DNA of 48,282 bases, from assembly GCA_947650155.1 (NCBI GenBank), contig CANSUS010000027.1, positions 1 to 48,282 on the forward strand. The letters run 5' to 3'. This stretch comes from an uncultured Lachnospiraceae bacterium (GTDB taxonomy: Bacteria; Bacillota; Clostridia; Lachnospirales; Lachnospiraceae). A program made the translations under genes and the position numbers. The notes beneath the pieces were generated by a model, which worked only from the letters and a program-made list of their open reading frames with translations, was not told the origin of the DNA and made no database searches. Below, one piece after another: positions 24,532-34,035 of the stretch (the first letter of the stretch is position 1; the number at the start of each line of letters is the position of its first letter).

Positions 24532-26115
24532 TTACTTTCCATCTATAGAATATGCCACCCCTGCATATCCATACATTTCCACACACCAACCCTCTTTTTC
24601 AAACCGTCCCAGTTCCTCTTCCGTAACAAGATAAATCTTATCCCTCTCCGGCTCAAAATTTTCCGTTTCCTCTTCCCTGATCCACTCAAAACACCCGAAA
24701 GATTCTGTTTTCAGCCACCTTGCCGGATATTCCTGCCATTGTACCGATTCCATATAATCCTTCAGCGACCACTCCGTATAAAAGAGAATCTGGGAGTGCC
24801 TGAGCGTATTCGGCACCACAATCGTTTCCGCTTTTCTCTCTTCCCTTAAGGATAACGCAGCCTCTACCGCCTGATCCGCGCCCGCCTGCTGCCTTCTGCT
24901 GATTTCTTCCTGATACTCTGTAAAATAATAGCCTTCAAAGCAGAGAAAACTCAGCGCATAAACTGCAAACACTGCTTTTCCAAAATATCGTTTTCCCTTT
25001 GCACAAAGAAAAGAAACGCCTTCCGTCCATAAAATAATGACCGGAATATGAATATAATTAATCTTATTCGCATTGATACCCTGTAAAATTCCTGTTACTG
25101 CCGAAACAAAAATCCAGACCAGTATCAAGAACTCATATCCAAATTCTTTTTTTCTGAAATGCTCCCAGGCTGCCCGTACATACAAAATAAATCCGCACAA
25201 AATAAAAGGCAGCGAAAATAAATAATACATGCCGAAATAAGGAGTAGTATTCCATAAAAGTCCGTCATCCTGCCTGATAAAAAGCCCAAAAAGCGCTTTG
25301 ATATGATTGAGCAGATTTCTCTTTCCTAACTCATCCGAACGAAAATCCACCAGACGCGGAACGGATAGAAGTCTGCTTCTTATTTCCGGTATCCATCCCA
25401 TATTGACTGCTACAAACAAAAGCAAAGGCAGCGCCAGAAGGATCAGTATTACACAGGCGGTCAGCAGCGATTTTGAAAATGCAATTTTTTTATGGCGCAG
25501 ACAGTAAATTCCCCACACCAGTAATAAAACCGGAACCAAAATCCACACCGTCGCATAACAGTACAAACTAAGTCCCCAGGAAAGCGCCGAAAGCATCAGA
25601 TACTTATCCTTTTCCAATCCTTTTACAAAAAACCATACTGCAAACAGTAAAAAGCCAGGCGCCAGATTACAGTCCAGTCCCCATCTCGACATCATAATAT
25701 GCCAGGGGCAGATGGCGAAAAGAAACATCCCCCATAACGCCGTATCTCGATTCGTAATTTTCTTTAACAGCAGGTAAAAAACATACACAGAAAGGATACC
25801 GACTATCATCTGAGGCAGCCGGATTGTAACCGTATTCAACCCAAAAAACCTGACAAACGGCATCATCAGAACAGAATTTAACACGCTCATCCCCGATCCC
25901 CATACCGTAAGATATACCGGATGCTGAAATCCCCACGAATCCATTCCGTAATGCGCCATAGCCCATGCCTCATAACCGGCATATGCTTCATCCACATTTA
26001 CTCCTCCCGGAAAAGATCCAAGTCCTGCCGCCCTACTTACTATTGCAAGAAACATAATGATAATGACGCACCATTGCTCTTTCCTGATTTTCCTTAACCT
26101 GTTTGCACTCTCCAA
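24532..26115 (-). CDS. GT-C membrane glycosyltransferase, ArnT/PMT (GT39/GT83)-like
   Basis: This is a multi-pass membrane protein of 527 residues with about eleven hydrophobic segments. In the first extracytoplasmic loop it has GGVNVDEAYAGYEAWAM; the acidic DE pair at this position is the catalytic hallmark of PMT/ArnT-like GT-C enzymes. The C-terminal 130 residues form a soluble domain. Such enzymes transfer a sugar from polyprenyl phosphate to a target outside the membrane. The start codon appears to be TTG at 26115, with GAGGAAG well placed upstream. It follows two other multi-pass proteins on the same strand. Donor and acceptor are unknown; a product of the DPM1-like enzyme at 17969-18679 is a candidate donor. 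Confidence 0.8.
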   Translation of the reverse strand: MESANRLRKIRKEQWCVIIIMFLAIVSRAAGLGSFPGGVNVDEAYAGYEAWAMAHYGMDSWGFQHPVYLTVWGSGMSVLNSVLMMPFVRFFGLNTVTIRLPQMIVGILSVYVFYLLLKKITNRDTALWGMFLFAICPWHIMMSRWGLDCNLAPGFLLFAVWFFVKGLEKDKYLMLSALSWGLSLYCYATVWILVPVLLLVWGIYCLRHKKIAFSKSLLTACVILILLALPLLLFVAVNMGWIPEIRSRLLSVPRLVDFRSDELGKRNLLNHIKALFGLFIRQDDGLLWNTTPYFGMYYLFSLPFILCGFILYVRAAWEHFRKKEFGYEFLILVWIFVSAVTGILQGINANKINYIHIPVIILWTEGVSFLCAKGKRYFGKAVFAVYALSFLCFEGYYFTEYQEEISRRQQAGADQAVEAALSLREERKAETIVVPNTLRHSQILFYTEWSLKDYMESVQWQEYPARWLKTESFGCFEWIREEETENFEPERDKIYLVTEEELGRFEKEGWCVEMYGYAGVAYSIDGK

Positions 26116-26141
26116 ACTGCTTCCTCATTTCTTTTATTTCC

Positions 26142-27890
26142 CTAATTGTATTTTGCAATAAAACCATTTTCATTTTCAAAAACTTTCTCATAAGTTTCCA
26201 GATGATCGTGCAGTAATTCCCTGTAAATCAGATCATCATAAAAAACTATAAAATATTTTGCGTCTATGGTCTGCAGAACCGACCGGAATTCTTCCTCTGT
26301 CCATGTTGGTCTTACCAGATAACTTCCTCTTCTATAAAGCCCGCAGTACCATGATCCCGCTCCCACCCGCTCATTGGTTACTACCAGCGGAACGGTTGGA
26401 ACTTCTTCCCCTATCTCTTCCATAGCATATTGAAATAAATACAGCTTTCCGTTATCGCTCATATAACCAGCCGAAAAGTCCGTATTGACAAATACGTCTA
26501 TATTCTGCATGTAAATGCTGTTTTTCACGCTGACCGGACCGCTTTCTTTCCCGTTATAAGACAGTGTCAGAAAACAAAAAACCCCTAATAGATAAATGCC
26601 CAGATATTTTTTCCCCTTTTCTCCTATGTATCCACCCTTTTGTGCTAAAATGGCAAATACAAGAAACCAGAGAATAATATAGGTTTTAAACAAATAATAT
26701 GTGGAAATTAAACCTGCCCCTGCCATGCAGGTCATAACAAGCTGCATCCCCATATACACAAACAACCCGATATGAAATACATTCCATTTTTCTTTCCTTC
26801 TTTTCACCTCTGCCATAACCATAATCACAAAAGGCGACAAAACCAGCAGTTCCAATGCGTTTGTATTCATACTGCCTTCTTTTAATTGTTTAAAGATTTC
26901 AATCCCCCTGCTTGCAAAAATCATCTGATATCCAATCAAAGCACAGACTATGGCAGCGGCAGCTCCGATAAAAAGAATCATCAGACTTTTTTTACTGAAT
27001 TGCAGCTTCTTTTCTATCAGCATATGATATACGATCACTCCAAAAAATGTGATAAAGATACCGGGGGCAAGCTGAATATAGCAGACAGATATGGCAAAGC
27101 AGCCTGTTACTGTCAGGCACAGCGCCATTCTTTTCCCGTCTGTTTTTTCCTCATACCATTTCAGCAAAAGAAATACATATTCTATCAACATCGCCGCCAT
27201 ACCCCAATAAACATATCCGCCCGCCGCAAAACAGAATAATGGATAGCCGCACCAATAAACTATGCTGATGATAAGCGGCTTCCATTTCTTTTTGCTTTTT
27301 TCTGTAATGGCTTCTATTACGGAATAAAAAAACAAAAACTCCATAATAGTATGAAAAATGTCCGCCAGAATAAATGCCTTGTAAGTCCATTCCGTTGGTA
27401 ACAGCCATTGAAACAGGCTGATAAACATACCATTATATAAAGGCGCAAAAAACATACCGCTCAAACGCTGATCTCTGGCAACTTCCATCGCCCAATAATA
27501 ATGATTGCTCGGATCATATGCATTGGCATAGTTAATATGAAGATAGGGCGTAAAAATTGAAAGAGAAATCATTCCCACAATCAAAATACAAAGAAACACC
27601 GCCAGAACGTCCCTGCTTCTGATAAAAAACCGCTGTCTTTGTCTTTTCATAACGCTGATCAGAAACCCGCCAAATGCAATCAATACATATACAACGCCCA
27701 TGCTTGGCAGACAGACCGGTATCCCTGAAATGTGAATCGCAAGCGCGCCAACAGCGCCTATGCACAATACCGTCACATAGGATGTCATAATTCCAACCAG
27801 TAAATTCATCTTTTTTTCTGTCTTTGGGCAAACCGTAAGCGCTGCTACTGCAGCCGCAAATGTAAACACATAAAAAAAAGCTTCTGCCAT
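26142..27890 (-). CDS. Multi-pass membrane protein, possible GT-C glycosyltransferase
   Basis: I do not recognise a named family. About 582 residues with twelve or so hydrophobic helices make a polytopic membrane protein. An early loop (NYANAYDPSNHYYWAMEVARDQRLSG-type region, near residues 120-145) contains an acidic residue followed by an aromatic-rich helix, as in GT-C enzymes. The C-terminal 130 residues form a soluble domain rich in Tyr. The ATG at 27890 follows GGAGGATAGT; longer starts up to 27914 lack a site. It lies between the ArnT-like and GtrII-like genes, so a shared decoration pathway is likely. Confidence 0.65.
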   Translation of the reverse strand: MAEAFFYVFTFAAAVAALTVCPKTEKKMNLLVGIMTSYVTVLCIGAVGALAIHISGIPVCLPSMGVVYVLIAFGGFLISVMKRQRQRFFIRSRDVLAVFLCILIVGMISLSIFTPYLHINYANAYDPSNHYYWAMEVARDQRLSGMFFAPLYNGMFISLFQWLLPTEWTYKAFILADIFHTIMEFLFFYSVIEAITEKSKKKWKPLIISIVYWCGYPLFCFAAGGYVYWGMAAMLIEYVFLLLKWYEEKTDGKRMALCLTVTGCFAISVCYIQLAPGIFITFFGVIVYHMLIEKKLQFSKKSLMILFIGAAAAIVCALIGYQMIFASRGIEIFKQLKEGSMNTNALELLVLSPFVIMVMAEVKRRKEKWNVFHIGLFVYMGMQLVMTCMAGAGLISTYYLFKTYIILWFLVFAILAQKGGYIGEKGKKYLGIYLLGVFCFLTLSYNGKESGPVSVKNSIYMQNIDVFVNTDFSAGYMSDNGKLYLFQYAMEEIGEEVPTVPLVVTNERVGAGSWYCGLYRRGSYLVRPTWTEEEFRSVLQTIDAKYFIVFYDDLIYRELLHDHLETYEKVFENENGFIAKYN

Positions 27891-27945
27891 ACTATCCTCC
27901 ATGCCGCGATTCAAATTCTGATGAAAAATACCGTATTTCAGGCAT

Positions 27946-29535
27946 TTATTCCAATTCCACCTCGCTCATTTTCACTACAATCATATCCCCGAACTTCTGC
28001 ACCGAACCATCTGCAGGAAAAACCGGCATTTGAATATATTCTTGATTTTGTAATAGCTTTTCATACTCTTCCTGGTCACAGGCTTCAAAGCTTACACCAA
28101 GATACTGTTTTAAAAATTCCACCCAGCAGTTCTCATTTCCCGTATAAGTATCCCACATAAATCCATAACTTGCGGACGTCCCGGAAATCGCCTGCGCCGG
28201 CCATTCATAAAGCGCCGGAAAATTACCGTCCTCCATGCTTCCCGCCACTAACAGTCTGGTATCTTTTTCATATCCATATTCCTCTACAATCCGGTCAAAC
28301 ATTAAATCCGCAACATTCTGCGCTTTGTGCAGATTCAGTTCCATACTGTTAATGCATAAACCGGTAAACACAATGCTGTTCCAGACAAACAGAAGAATCA
28401 GCAGACTGACAGCAGGTCTGAAAAACCAATATTTCGTTTCTTTTGCCAGACTGTTTCCAAGCGCTAATGCCAGAACATAGACCAATACAAATGTCGGTAC
28501 CATAATGATGCCGGTAGGACCATATTTATCAACTTCCGGGGACATTACTGTGATCGACTCCGCTGCCAGAGGAAAGAGAAATATCGCTAACCCCAATATT
28601 CCAAGCCTCGCCGGTTGTTTCCATACTTTATTTATAACAACAATCATAACAATCATTGCCAAAATAAAGATAAATATAAGAAAATTGAGCAGCCCCCGGT
28701 CTCCAAACTCATTATTTAACAGCCTGTTTCCCCAGAAATATTCATAAAAGTTTACATAAGCCTGTCCCAAAAGTGTGAAAATCCCTTTATCCCCAAAAAG
28801 ATTGGTAAATCCCATCCCCCTGTCCGTCCTGACACGGATATGAAAAACGAGCTGAAGCGCTTTGAAAGACAGCACATATAATACCACTGCCGCCGCACTG
28901 GTAACTACAAAACGAAGAAAAACGGCAAGCGCCTCTTTTACCGATTGTTTTCCCTCCAGCATGGCAAGCATTAAAAATGACAGCGCCAAAGTAAACGCAA
29001 TACAAATATAGGCCTGATACAAATACAACGACGCGCCAAACAGGCAGACGGATAAGCAATACGTAAGAATGGAAGGATATTTTTTGATCAGATAACTGCC
29101 GAAAACCACACAAAAAAGTGCAAGGAAAAAGCTGTCGGCACAGTAATAGTAGGTAAGAGAACTGGAAGTGCAGGGCATAAACACTAAAAGTAATCCTGTA
29201 AGCAGTCCCGCGCTGAAATTACTGTCAAACATTCTTCCTATCAACAGCGCCGTTACGCAAATCAGTAAAATACAGATTACCGTTGTAAGCACAGGGGTAA
29301 CCATATTCATTTTTAATTTAGCCGCAATGATCTGAAAAAGCCGGCCATTGATCTTCTCACCCCCATATCCCATCCTGAAATAGATGGAATTCCATACGGT
29401 ATCCGGGTTTGTAAGCCAATTTGCAGGCATCTCATAGTACATCATAATCCCTGCAAAAAAAGTTACCAGCATACTGATCCATTCTTCTTTTGTAATCTTT
29501 TTCTCCTGTTTCCAGATATGAATGAACTCTTTCAT
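27946..29535 (-). CDS. GtrII-like membrane glucosyltransferase
   Basis: This polytopic protein of 529 residues has about ten to eleven hydrophobic segments. The first outside loop reads WLTNPDTVWNSI followed by GEKINGRLFQII; the NPD and GR pair is typical of the GtrII (Glucos_trans_II) family, which adds a sugar from polyprenyl phosphate to a surface glycan. A C-terminal soluble domain follows the last helix. It is the first gene of a minus-strand run and faces the plus-strand DUF6020 gene across a divergent promoter region. The ribosome site (GGTGA) is weak. Confidence 0.7.
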   Translation of the reverse strand: MKEFIHIWKQEKKITKEEWISMLVTFFAGIMMYYEMPANWLTNPDTVWNSIYFRMGYGGEKINGRLFQIIAAKLKMNMVTPVLTTVICILLICVTALLIGRMFDSNFSAGLLTGLLLVFMPCTSSSLTYYYCADSFFLALFCVVFGSYLIKKYPSILTYCLSVCLFGASLYLYQAYICIAFTLALSFLMLAMLEGKQSVKEALAVFLRFVVTSAAAVVLYVLSFKALQLVFHIRVRTDRGMGFTNLFGDKGIFTLLGQAYVNFYEYFWGNRLLNNEFGDRGLLNFLIFIFILAMIVMIVVINKVWKQPARLGILGLAIFLFPLAAESITVMSPEVDKYGPTGIIMVPTFVLVYVLALALGNSLAKETKYWFFRPAVSLLILLFVWNSIVFTGLCINSMELNLHKAQNVADLMFDRIVEEYGYEKDTRLLVAGSMEDGNFPALYEWPAQAISGTSASYGFMWDTYTGNENCWVEFLKQYLGVSFEACDQEEYEKLLQNQEYIQMPVFPADGSVQKFGDMIVVKMSEVELE

Positions 29536-29706
29536 TTAAAATTCACCGTTTCTTTCCTAAACATTTTACACCTATTCTACCATTCTTTAGATACTGCAAC
29601 AAGCCAAAGAATAGTTTTTTTGATATTTCACATCTTATATGGTAGAATATTGAATCATATAATTGGAATTTAGTGTAAAAATACTTCTAAGGCGGCATGG
29701 AGGATT
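29536..29706. promoter_or_regulatory. Divergent intergenic promoter region
   Basis: The 171-base spacer separates the minus-strand GtrII-like gene from the only plus-strand gene. ATTCTACCA near 29576-29584 and TGGTAGAAT at 29640-29648 mirror each other, placing a TAGAAT -10 on each strand. The minus-strand -35 at standard spacing (TTGTTG) is weak. Confidence 0.45.
29620..29648 (+). promoter_or_regulatory. Sigma-A promoter of the DUF6020 gene
   Basis: TTGATA (29620-29625), a 17-base spacer and TAGAAT (29643-29648), with TGG before the -10, form a strong promoter about 59 bases before the plus-strand ATG. Confidence 0.65.
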
Positions 29707-31488
29707 ATGATGAAAAAATATTTGATTCCTGTACACTTTTTACTTGCATGTGCATTTTTATATTGTCTGCATACTCTTTATTTCGGCGCCGCTCTGCCTG
29801 CGGTATACGGCAGCTATAATATTCTGACGCTTTTTCTGCTGACAGGACTTACTTTTATTCTTACTAAAGGCTATGATAATTATTTAAAATTGCCCAAAAG
29901 ACGTCTGATCTTTCTGCTATGCGGCTTTCTTTTCAGCGTTTTTTTTGTCTTTGGCACCCTGCTTATGACAAACGGGCAGATCTCTTTCGGATCTCCTTTT
30001 CTATACATTTACATCCTGCTTTTCGCTTACGTAATGACCGCCCTTGTCATTCTGGCGGAACAAATCCTGCTTCCCGCACTTTACAGCCTTTTCATTAAGA
30101 CCCCTTATCCCCGTTTAGATAAAATATTCTCCAGACTATCCTTTCCCATATTATGGCTTCTTATTTTCCTTTGCTGGATTCCGGTATTACTGGCCTGCTA
30201 TCCCGGAATCTTTTCTTATGATGCTATTTACCAATGCTCACAGGTAACCGATACTTTACAGCTAAATACCCATCACCCTGTTATTCATACATTAATGCTT
30301 GGCGGCTGCGTTCAGTTTGGCAGATCCGTACTTGGCAGTGCAAACAGCGGAATGCTGTTATATTCCTTGTTGCAAATGTTAATAAACTCCTGTATCTTCG
30401 CCTATGTGCTGACCTTTTTAAAAAAGCATAAAATTCCTTCTATCGTACTTGTACTCTGCCTGTGCTTTTTCGCGCTGATGCCGTTTAACAGCCTGTTTTC
30501 CATATGCGCTACCAAAGATTCTGTTTTTGCCGCCCTCTTTTTATGGTTCCTTACTTTCGTCATAGAACTTGTTTTAAACGGCGGCTCCTTTTGGGACACC
30601 TGGAAAAATCCGGCAGGCTTTATCTGCGCCATGTTTTTCCTTCTGACCTTCCGTAATAATATGCTTTATGCCTTTATCCTCTGTATTCCGTTTCTTTTGA
30701 TCCTTTACCGGAAATACTGGAAAAAAAATCTGATTATGCTGTTTGCTCCCATTGTCCTGTTAAAGCTGTATCAGGGCATCCTTTATCCTGCGTTATCCGT
30801 AGAACCCGGCAATTCAAGAGAAGCTTACAGCGTCATTATCCAACAGTTTGGGTGTGTATATAATGACTGCGAATTGGATACGGAAGAAAAAAATATGCTA
30901 CTTGCCATTATGGATAATGCTTCATGGGAAAAATATGAACCGCATAAATCAGATGTGCTGAAAAATGAATTTCAAACGGAAGTTTTTGAGAAAAACCTTA
31001 TGGGCTATATGCGCCTGTGGCTAAAGCTGGGAATCAAACATCCTTCCCAATACCTGAACGCCTTTTTTAACCTTACTTACGGCTACTGGTATCCCAATGA
31101 CACGCTCCCGGATACCACCACATACCGAAAATATATTGAAGTATATACCGGCGCGGACATTACCTTCGATTCAAAGCTGCCCTGGCTTTTCAAAAAGCTG
31201 GAGGCTTTCGGCATGGAATCTTCTTACCAGCTTCTGCCCGGAATCTCCATGCTTTTCAGCCCCGGGTTTTACGTCTGGGTCCTGCTGTTTTTAAGCGCAC
31301 ATTGTTTTTATCATAAAAAGAACCAATTTTTTACAATCATACTGCTTCCCGCAGCTTTGTTTCTCACACTGCTGCTTGGTCCGGTCGCACTGCTCCGTTA
31401 CCTTTATCCGATCATTTTATGCGTACCGGTCGTCTGCTCAATGATACCCGAAATGCAGAAAGCGGGAGAGACCGGGATAGCTGTTTAA
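29707..31488 (+). CDS. DUF6020 family multi-pass membrane protein
   Basis: This 593-residue protein has around twelve hydrophobic helices. After the fourth or fifth lies YPGIFSYDAIYQCSQV and then NTHHPVIHTLML, a pattern I associate with DUF6020, a family found near glycan genes and probably of GT-C type: an acidic residue in the first large outside loop, then an HHP motif. A soluble loop of about 100 residues (roughly 390-490) precedes the last helices. GGAGGATT precedes two tandem ATGs (29707 and 29710). It is the only plus-strand gene and has its own promoter. Its last 51 bases overlap, tail to tail, the minus-strand gene at 31438-32271. Confidence 0.72.
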   Translation: MMKKYLIPVHFLLACAFLYCLHTLYFGAALPAVYGSYNILTLFLLTGLTFILTKGYDNYLKLPKRRLIFLLCGFLFSVFFVFGTLLMTNGQISFGSPFLYIYILLFAYVMTALVILAEQILLPALYSLFIKTPYPRLDKIFSRLSFPILWLLIFLCWIPVLLACYPGIFSYDAIYQCSQVTDTLQLNTHHPVIHTLMLGGCVQFGRSVLGSANSGMLLYSLLQMLINSCIFAYVLTFLKKHKIPSIVLVLCLCFFALMPFNSLFSICATKDSVFAALFLWFLTFVIELVLNGGSFWDTWKNPAGFICAMFFLLTFRNNMLYAFILCIPFLLILYRKYWKKNLIMLFAPIVLLKLYQGILYPALSVEPGNSREAYSVIIQQFGCVYNDCELDTEEKNMLLAIMDNASWEKYEPHKSDVLKNEFQTEVFEKNLMGYMRLWLKLGIKHPSQYLNAFFNLTYGYWYPNDTLPDTTTYRKYIEVYTGADITFDSKLPWLFKKLEAFGMESSYQLLPGISMLFSPGFYVWVLLFLSAHCFYHKKNQFFTIILLPAALFLTLLLGPVALLRYLYPIILCVPVVCSMIPEMQKAGETGIAV

Positions 31489-32271
31489 CAGATTTTCCCT
31501 GAATGCGCTTGTGCAGTCCGCTTTCTTCTGCCTGTGAATGCAGACAAGAATCGGATACTCTGCACCTGCCTGTTCCCGTTTTTTCGCCGCTATCCGCTCT
31601 TTTCTGCCGCGCGGATAGCGGTACTGGGAAATATCCTGAAAGCTATGAAAACCCCACTTTTTGGATAAGACACTGAAAATCGACTGGTCATGCCGGTTAT
31701 CTTTAAATTCTTTGTCATTGGGTTTATTGTGCAGCACATTCTTCTCGTCTGAAATCAATTCATAATTCTGCGCGTATTCCAGCCATTGTTTTACAAACGC
31801 TTCTGTTTTCTCTGTCTTTTTAATCATAAAATAGGTAGCGCACCTCTGTACGGAATCCTTATATTTTTCTTCATCACAGCCAAGTTCTATGAAGACATCC
31901 CTCTTCGTATACTCTTTTTCTTTATGATCCAGATTAAAAATCAGAAAATCCTCTTTTTCCTTCTCCATAAAGTCCGTCAGTATATGCAGATCTTTTGTCA
32001 CAAAAGCGCCGCTGTCGCAATAAAAAAGGTAATCTCCTGCCTTTAATTGTTCTAAAGCCATAAAAACGGCGTATGGTTTCCAGACCCAATAGCCGCCTCC
32101 CCGTTTACAGGATAAAATCTTTTGATTTCTTTCGCAAAACTCCTTCGACAGATCCTTTTCGCAATATTCAAATACTTGATCCGCTTTTCCTTTTTTATAT
32201 GCCATTTTTACATTATACTTTCTGGCGCTTTCATAGGCGGATGTGGAATAAGTTACCTCTGCCAGCATCAT
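31438..32271 (-). CDS. Putative capsular glycosyltransferase, GT-A-like
   Basis: This soluble protein has about 277 residues. RGGGYWVWKPYAVFMAL, then LKAGDYLFYCDSGAF and a later DQSIFSVL block resemble a group of poorly characterised capsule-locus transferases, where YCDSG would be the metal/donor site. The start at 32271 follows GGAAGG; a longer frame to 32307 extends into sequence left by the adjacent insertion. It is the last gene of the region E operon. The C-terminus converges with, and overlaps by 51 bases, the plus-strand DUF6020 gene. Donor unknown. Confidence 0.6.
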   Translation of the reverse strand: MMLAEVTYSTSAYESARKYNVKMAYKKGKADQVFEYCEKDLSKEFCERNQKILSCKRGGGYWVWKPYAVFMALEQLKAGDYLFYCDSGAFVTKDLHILTDFMEKEKEDFLIFNLDHKEKEYTKRDVFIELGCDEEKYKDSVQRCATYFMIKKTEKTEAFVKQWLEYAQNYELISDEKNVLHNKPNDKEFKDNRHDQSIFSVLSKKWGFHSFQDISQYRYPRGRKERIAAKKREQAGAEYPILVCIHRQKKADCTSAFRENLLNSYPGLSRFLHFGYH

Positions 32272-32275
32272 TTTT

Positions 32276-32292
32276 TCTACCTTCCGTTTATC
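32276..32292. repeat. 17-bp direct repeat, left copy
   Basis: TCTACCTTCCGTTTATC here is identical to 34036-34052. On the minus strand it reads as the end of the GT2 gene's coding sequence plus a GGAAGG site, and it now provides the ribosome site of the gene starting at 32271. Confidence 0.8.
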
Positions 32293-32321
32293 GGTTAATC
32301 CCGTCAAATTGATTTCGTGTC

Positions 32322-34025
32322 TCAGCTTTTCTGTTTTTTAACCATACAATTCTTTTTACAGAAACAGATACCGTATTTTATTATTTTCTGATACCCTTCC
32401 TCCAAAAGCTCCCTGTCATAAGCTCTGTTTTCAATCTGTTCCAGTGCTGTATCACACAGCCCTTCCATCTGGCTAAACTTTCCTGCCCATTTCAATTCTA
32501 TAATAATGACCGGCATTTTAGGGTGAAACGGCAATAGTACCAAATCCGGGCGGCCATCTCCATATTCCTTGTTAGAATGCATTTCGTAACCTTCCATTCT
32601 GCTTAAAATCCCCGCCATATATCCATGATAAAAATTCTCTGCATTATCATAATAGCTGATACTTGCAGCAAGCTGCGATGATATAAAACTTTCCACAGAT
32701 TTTTCTTTTCCCTGTTTCAAGTCCTGGAAAAATTCCGTGAAGTCTGCTTTTTTCAAGATATCTCTAAAATAATCCTGAATGGTGTTTCGATAAATATATC
32801 GGATTTCTACATTGGGAATTTTCATAGTAAGATATATGGTATCCGTTTCCAAACGTTCTTTTACTACTTTCAGATATCCTGTAAAAAAAAGAAAATTCCA
32901 CAGATTGTCCTGTGACTGACGAATATCCCCATAAGTAAGATCTTCATGAATCGGTTTTTCTATAACGCCGCCAGCTGTCAGGCATTCCAGTTCCCTCTTC
33001 ATGTCCGGATCTGCTGTTTCCACCAGTTCTCTGATGATATTGTTTGAAGAAGTATTGGACCAATAAGGTCTGGGAAACGCATTCCTGTCACTGACAGCTG
33101 TTTCCACATAATTCAAAACACTCCACGGATTATATACCGGACTTTTTCCAAACAAATACCCGTCATACCACTCTTTTATTTCTTCTTTCTTTTCCGATAT
33201 CTGAAATTCAGAAAGCATCTCTTCCACTTCACTTTGTACAAATCCAAAATATTCTCCAAACTCTGTATGGAGAATCGAATCTGTTTTTAAATTATTCAAT
33301 CCTGTGAAAATACTCTCTCTGCTAATGCGTAAACAGCCTGTTACTACTGCAAATTCCAAACTGTTATTGGTTTTCAGCGCTGACTCAAACAGGGATCGGA
33401 TAAATTCTGCCATTCTATCATAAAACCCTGAAAAATACGCATTTTCCAGAGGAACATCATATTCGTCCAAAAGAATAATTACCTTTTCCCTGTGATATGC
33501 AGACAGGCAGTCTGATAAAAATTTTAATGATGTAACAAAATCCACATCCTCTGCTTTTCGATCCATTATCCTTTTATATTTTTCTCTGTCTGCTTCCGTC
33601 AATGATTCCTCATCCCGTAAAATATAGCGGTGTCTTGAAAATTCGCCGGTTATTTCCTCTTTCAGAACATGATAAGCCATTGCAAAATCCGGCTGCTTTG
33701 CTGATTTTAAAGAAAGATTTATGACCGGATACTTTCCCATTTGTCCCGTATACGCTCCGCCTTCTTTCATAATCTTCATCCCTTTAAAATAGTGACAATG
33801 ATCCGTTTTTTTTCCCGCATAGTCTAAATCAAGTTCAAAGAAAGTTCGCAGCATACTAAGCATCAATGTTTTACCAAATCTTCTGGGGCGGGTAAATAAA
33901 TTTACTTTTCCCCCCTTATCTAACAAGTCCCTGATGAAAAGTGTTTTGTCTACATAATAGCAGTTCTTCTCTATAATCTCTTTATAGTCTTCCATGCCGA
34001 TTGCAATCCGGCGCCTGCCTGTCAT
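32322..34025 (-). CDS. AAA-ATPase-like / PD-(D/E)XK nuclease-domain protein (DUF1703 type)
   Basis: This 567-residue protein begins with IAIGMEDYKEIIEKNCYYVDKT and FTRPRRFGKTLMLSML, the degenerate Walker A of the AAA-ATPase-like family, with VIILLDEYDVPL as Walker B. The C-terminal domain has GDGRPDLVLLPF and VIIIELKWA, giving the D...E-x-K pattern of a PD-(D/E)XK fold (DUF1703). The family is abundant in gut Clostridia and Bacteroidetes, often in many copies; its role is unsettled. I prefer the ATG at 34025, which follows GGGAGAG and begins like other members. It interrupts a glycan operon and is bounded by a 17-bp direct repeat, so it looks inserted. It has no evident role in glycan synthesis. 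Confidence 0.85.
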   Translation of the reverse strand: MTGRRRIAIGMEDYKEIIEKNCYYVDKTLFIRDLLDKGGKVNLFTRPRRFGKTLMLSMLRTFFELDLDYAGKKTDHCHYFKGMKIMKEGGAYTGQMGKYPVINLSLKSAKQPDFAMAYHVLKEEITGEFSRHRYILRDEESLTEADREKYKRIMDRKAEDVDFVTSLKFLSDCLSAYHREKVIILLDEYDVPLENAYFSGFYDRMAEFIRSLFESALKTNNSLEFAVVTGCLRISRESIFTGLNNLKTDSILHTEFGEYFGFVQSEVEEMLSEFQISEKKEEIKEWYDGYLFGKSPVYNPWSVLNYVETAVSDRNAFPRPYWSNTSSNNIIRELVETADPDMKRELECLTAGGVIEKPIHEDLTYGDIRQSQDNLWNFLFFTGYLKVVKERLETDTIYLTMKIPNVEIRYIYRNTIQDYFRDILKKADFTEFFQDLKQGKEKSVESFISSQLAASISYYDNAENFYHGYMAGILSRMEGYEMHSNKEYGDGRPDLVLLPFHPKMPVIIIELKWAGKFSQMEGLCDTALEQIENRAYDRELLEEGYQKIIKYGICFCKKNCMVKKQKS

Positions 34026-34035
34026 AAGCTCTCCC

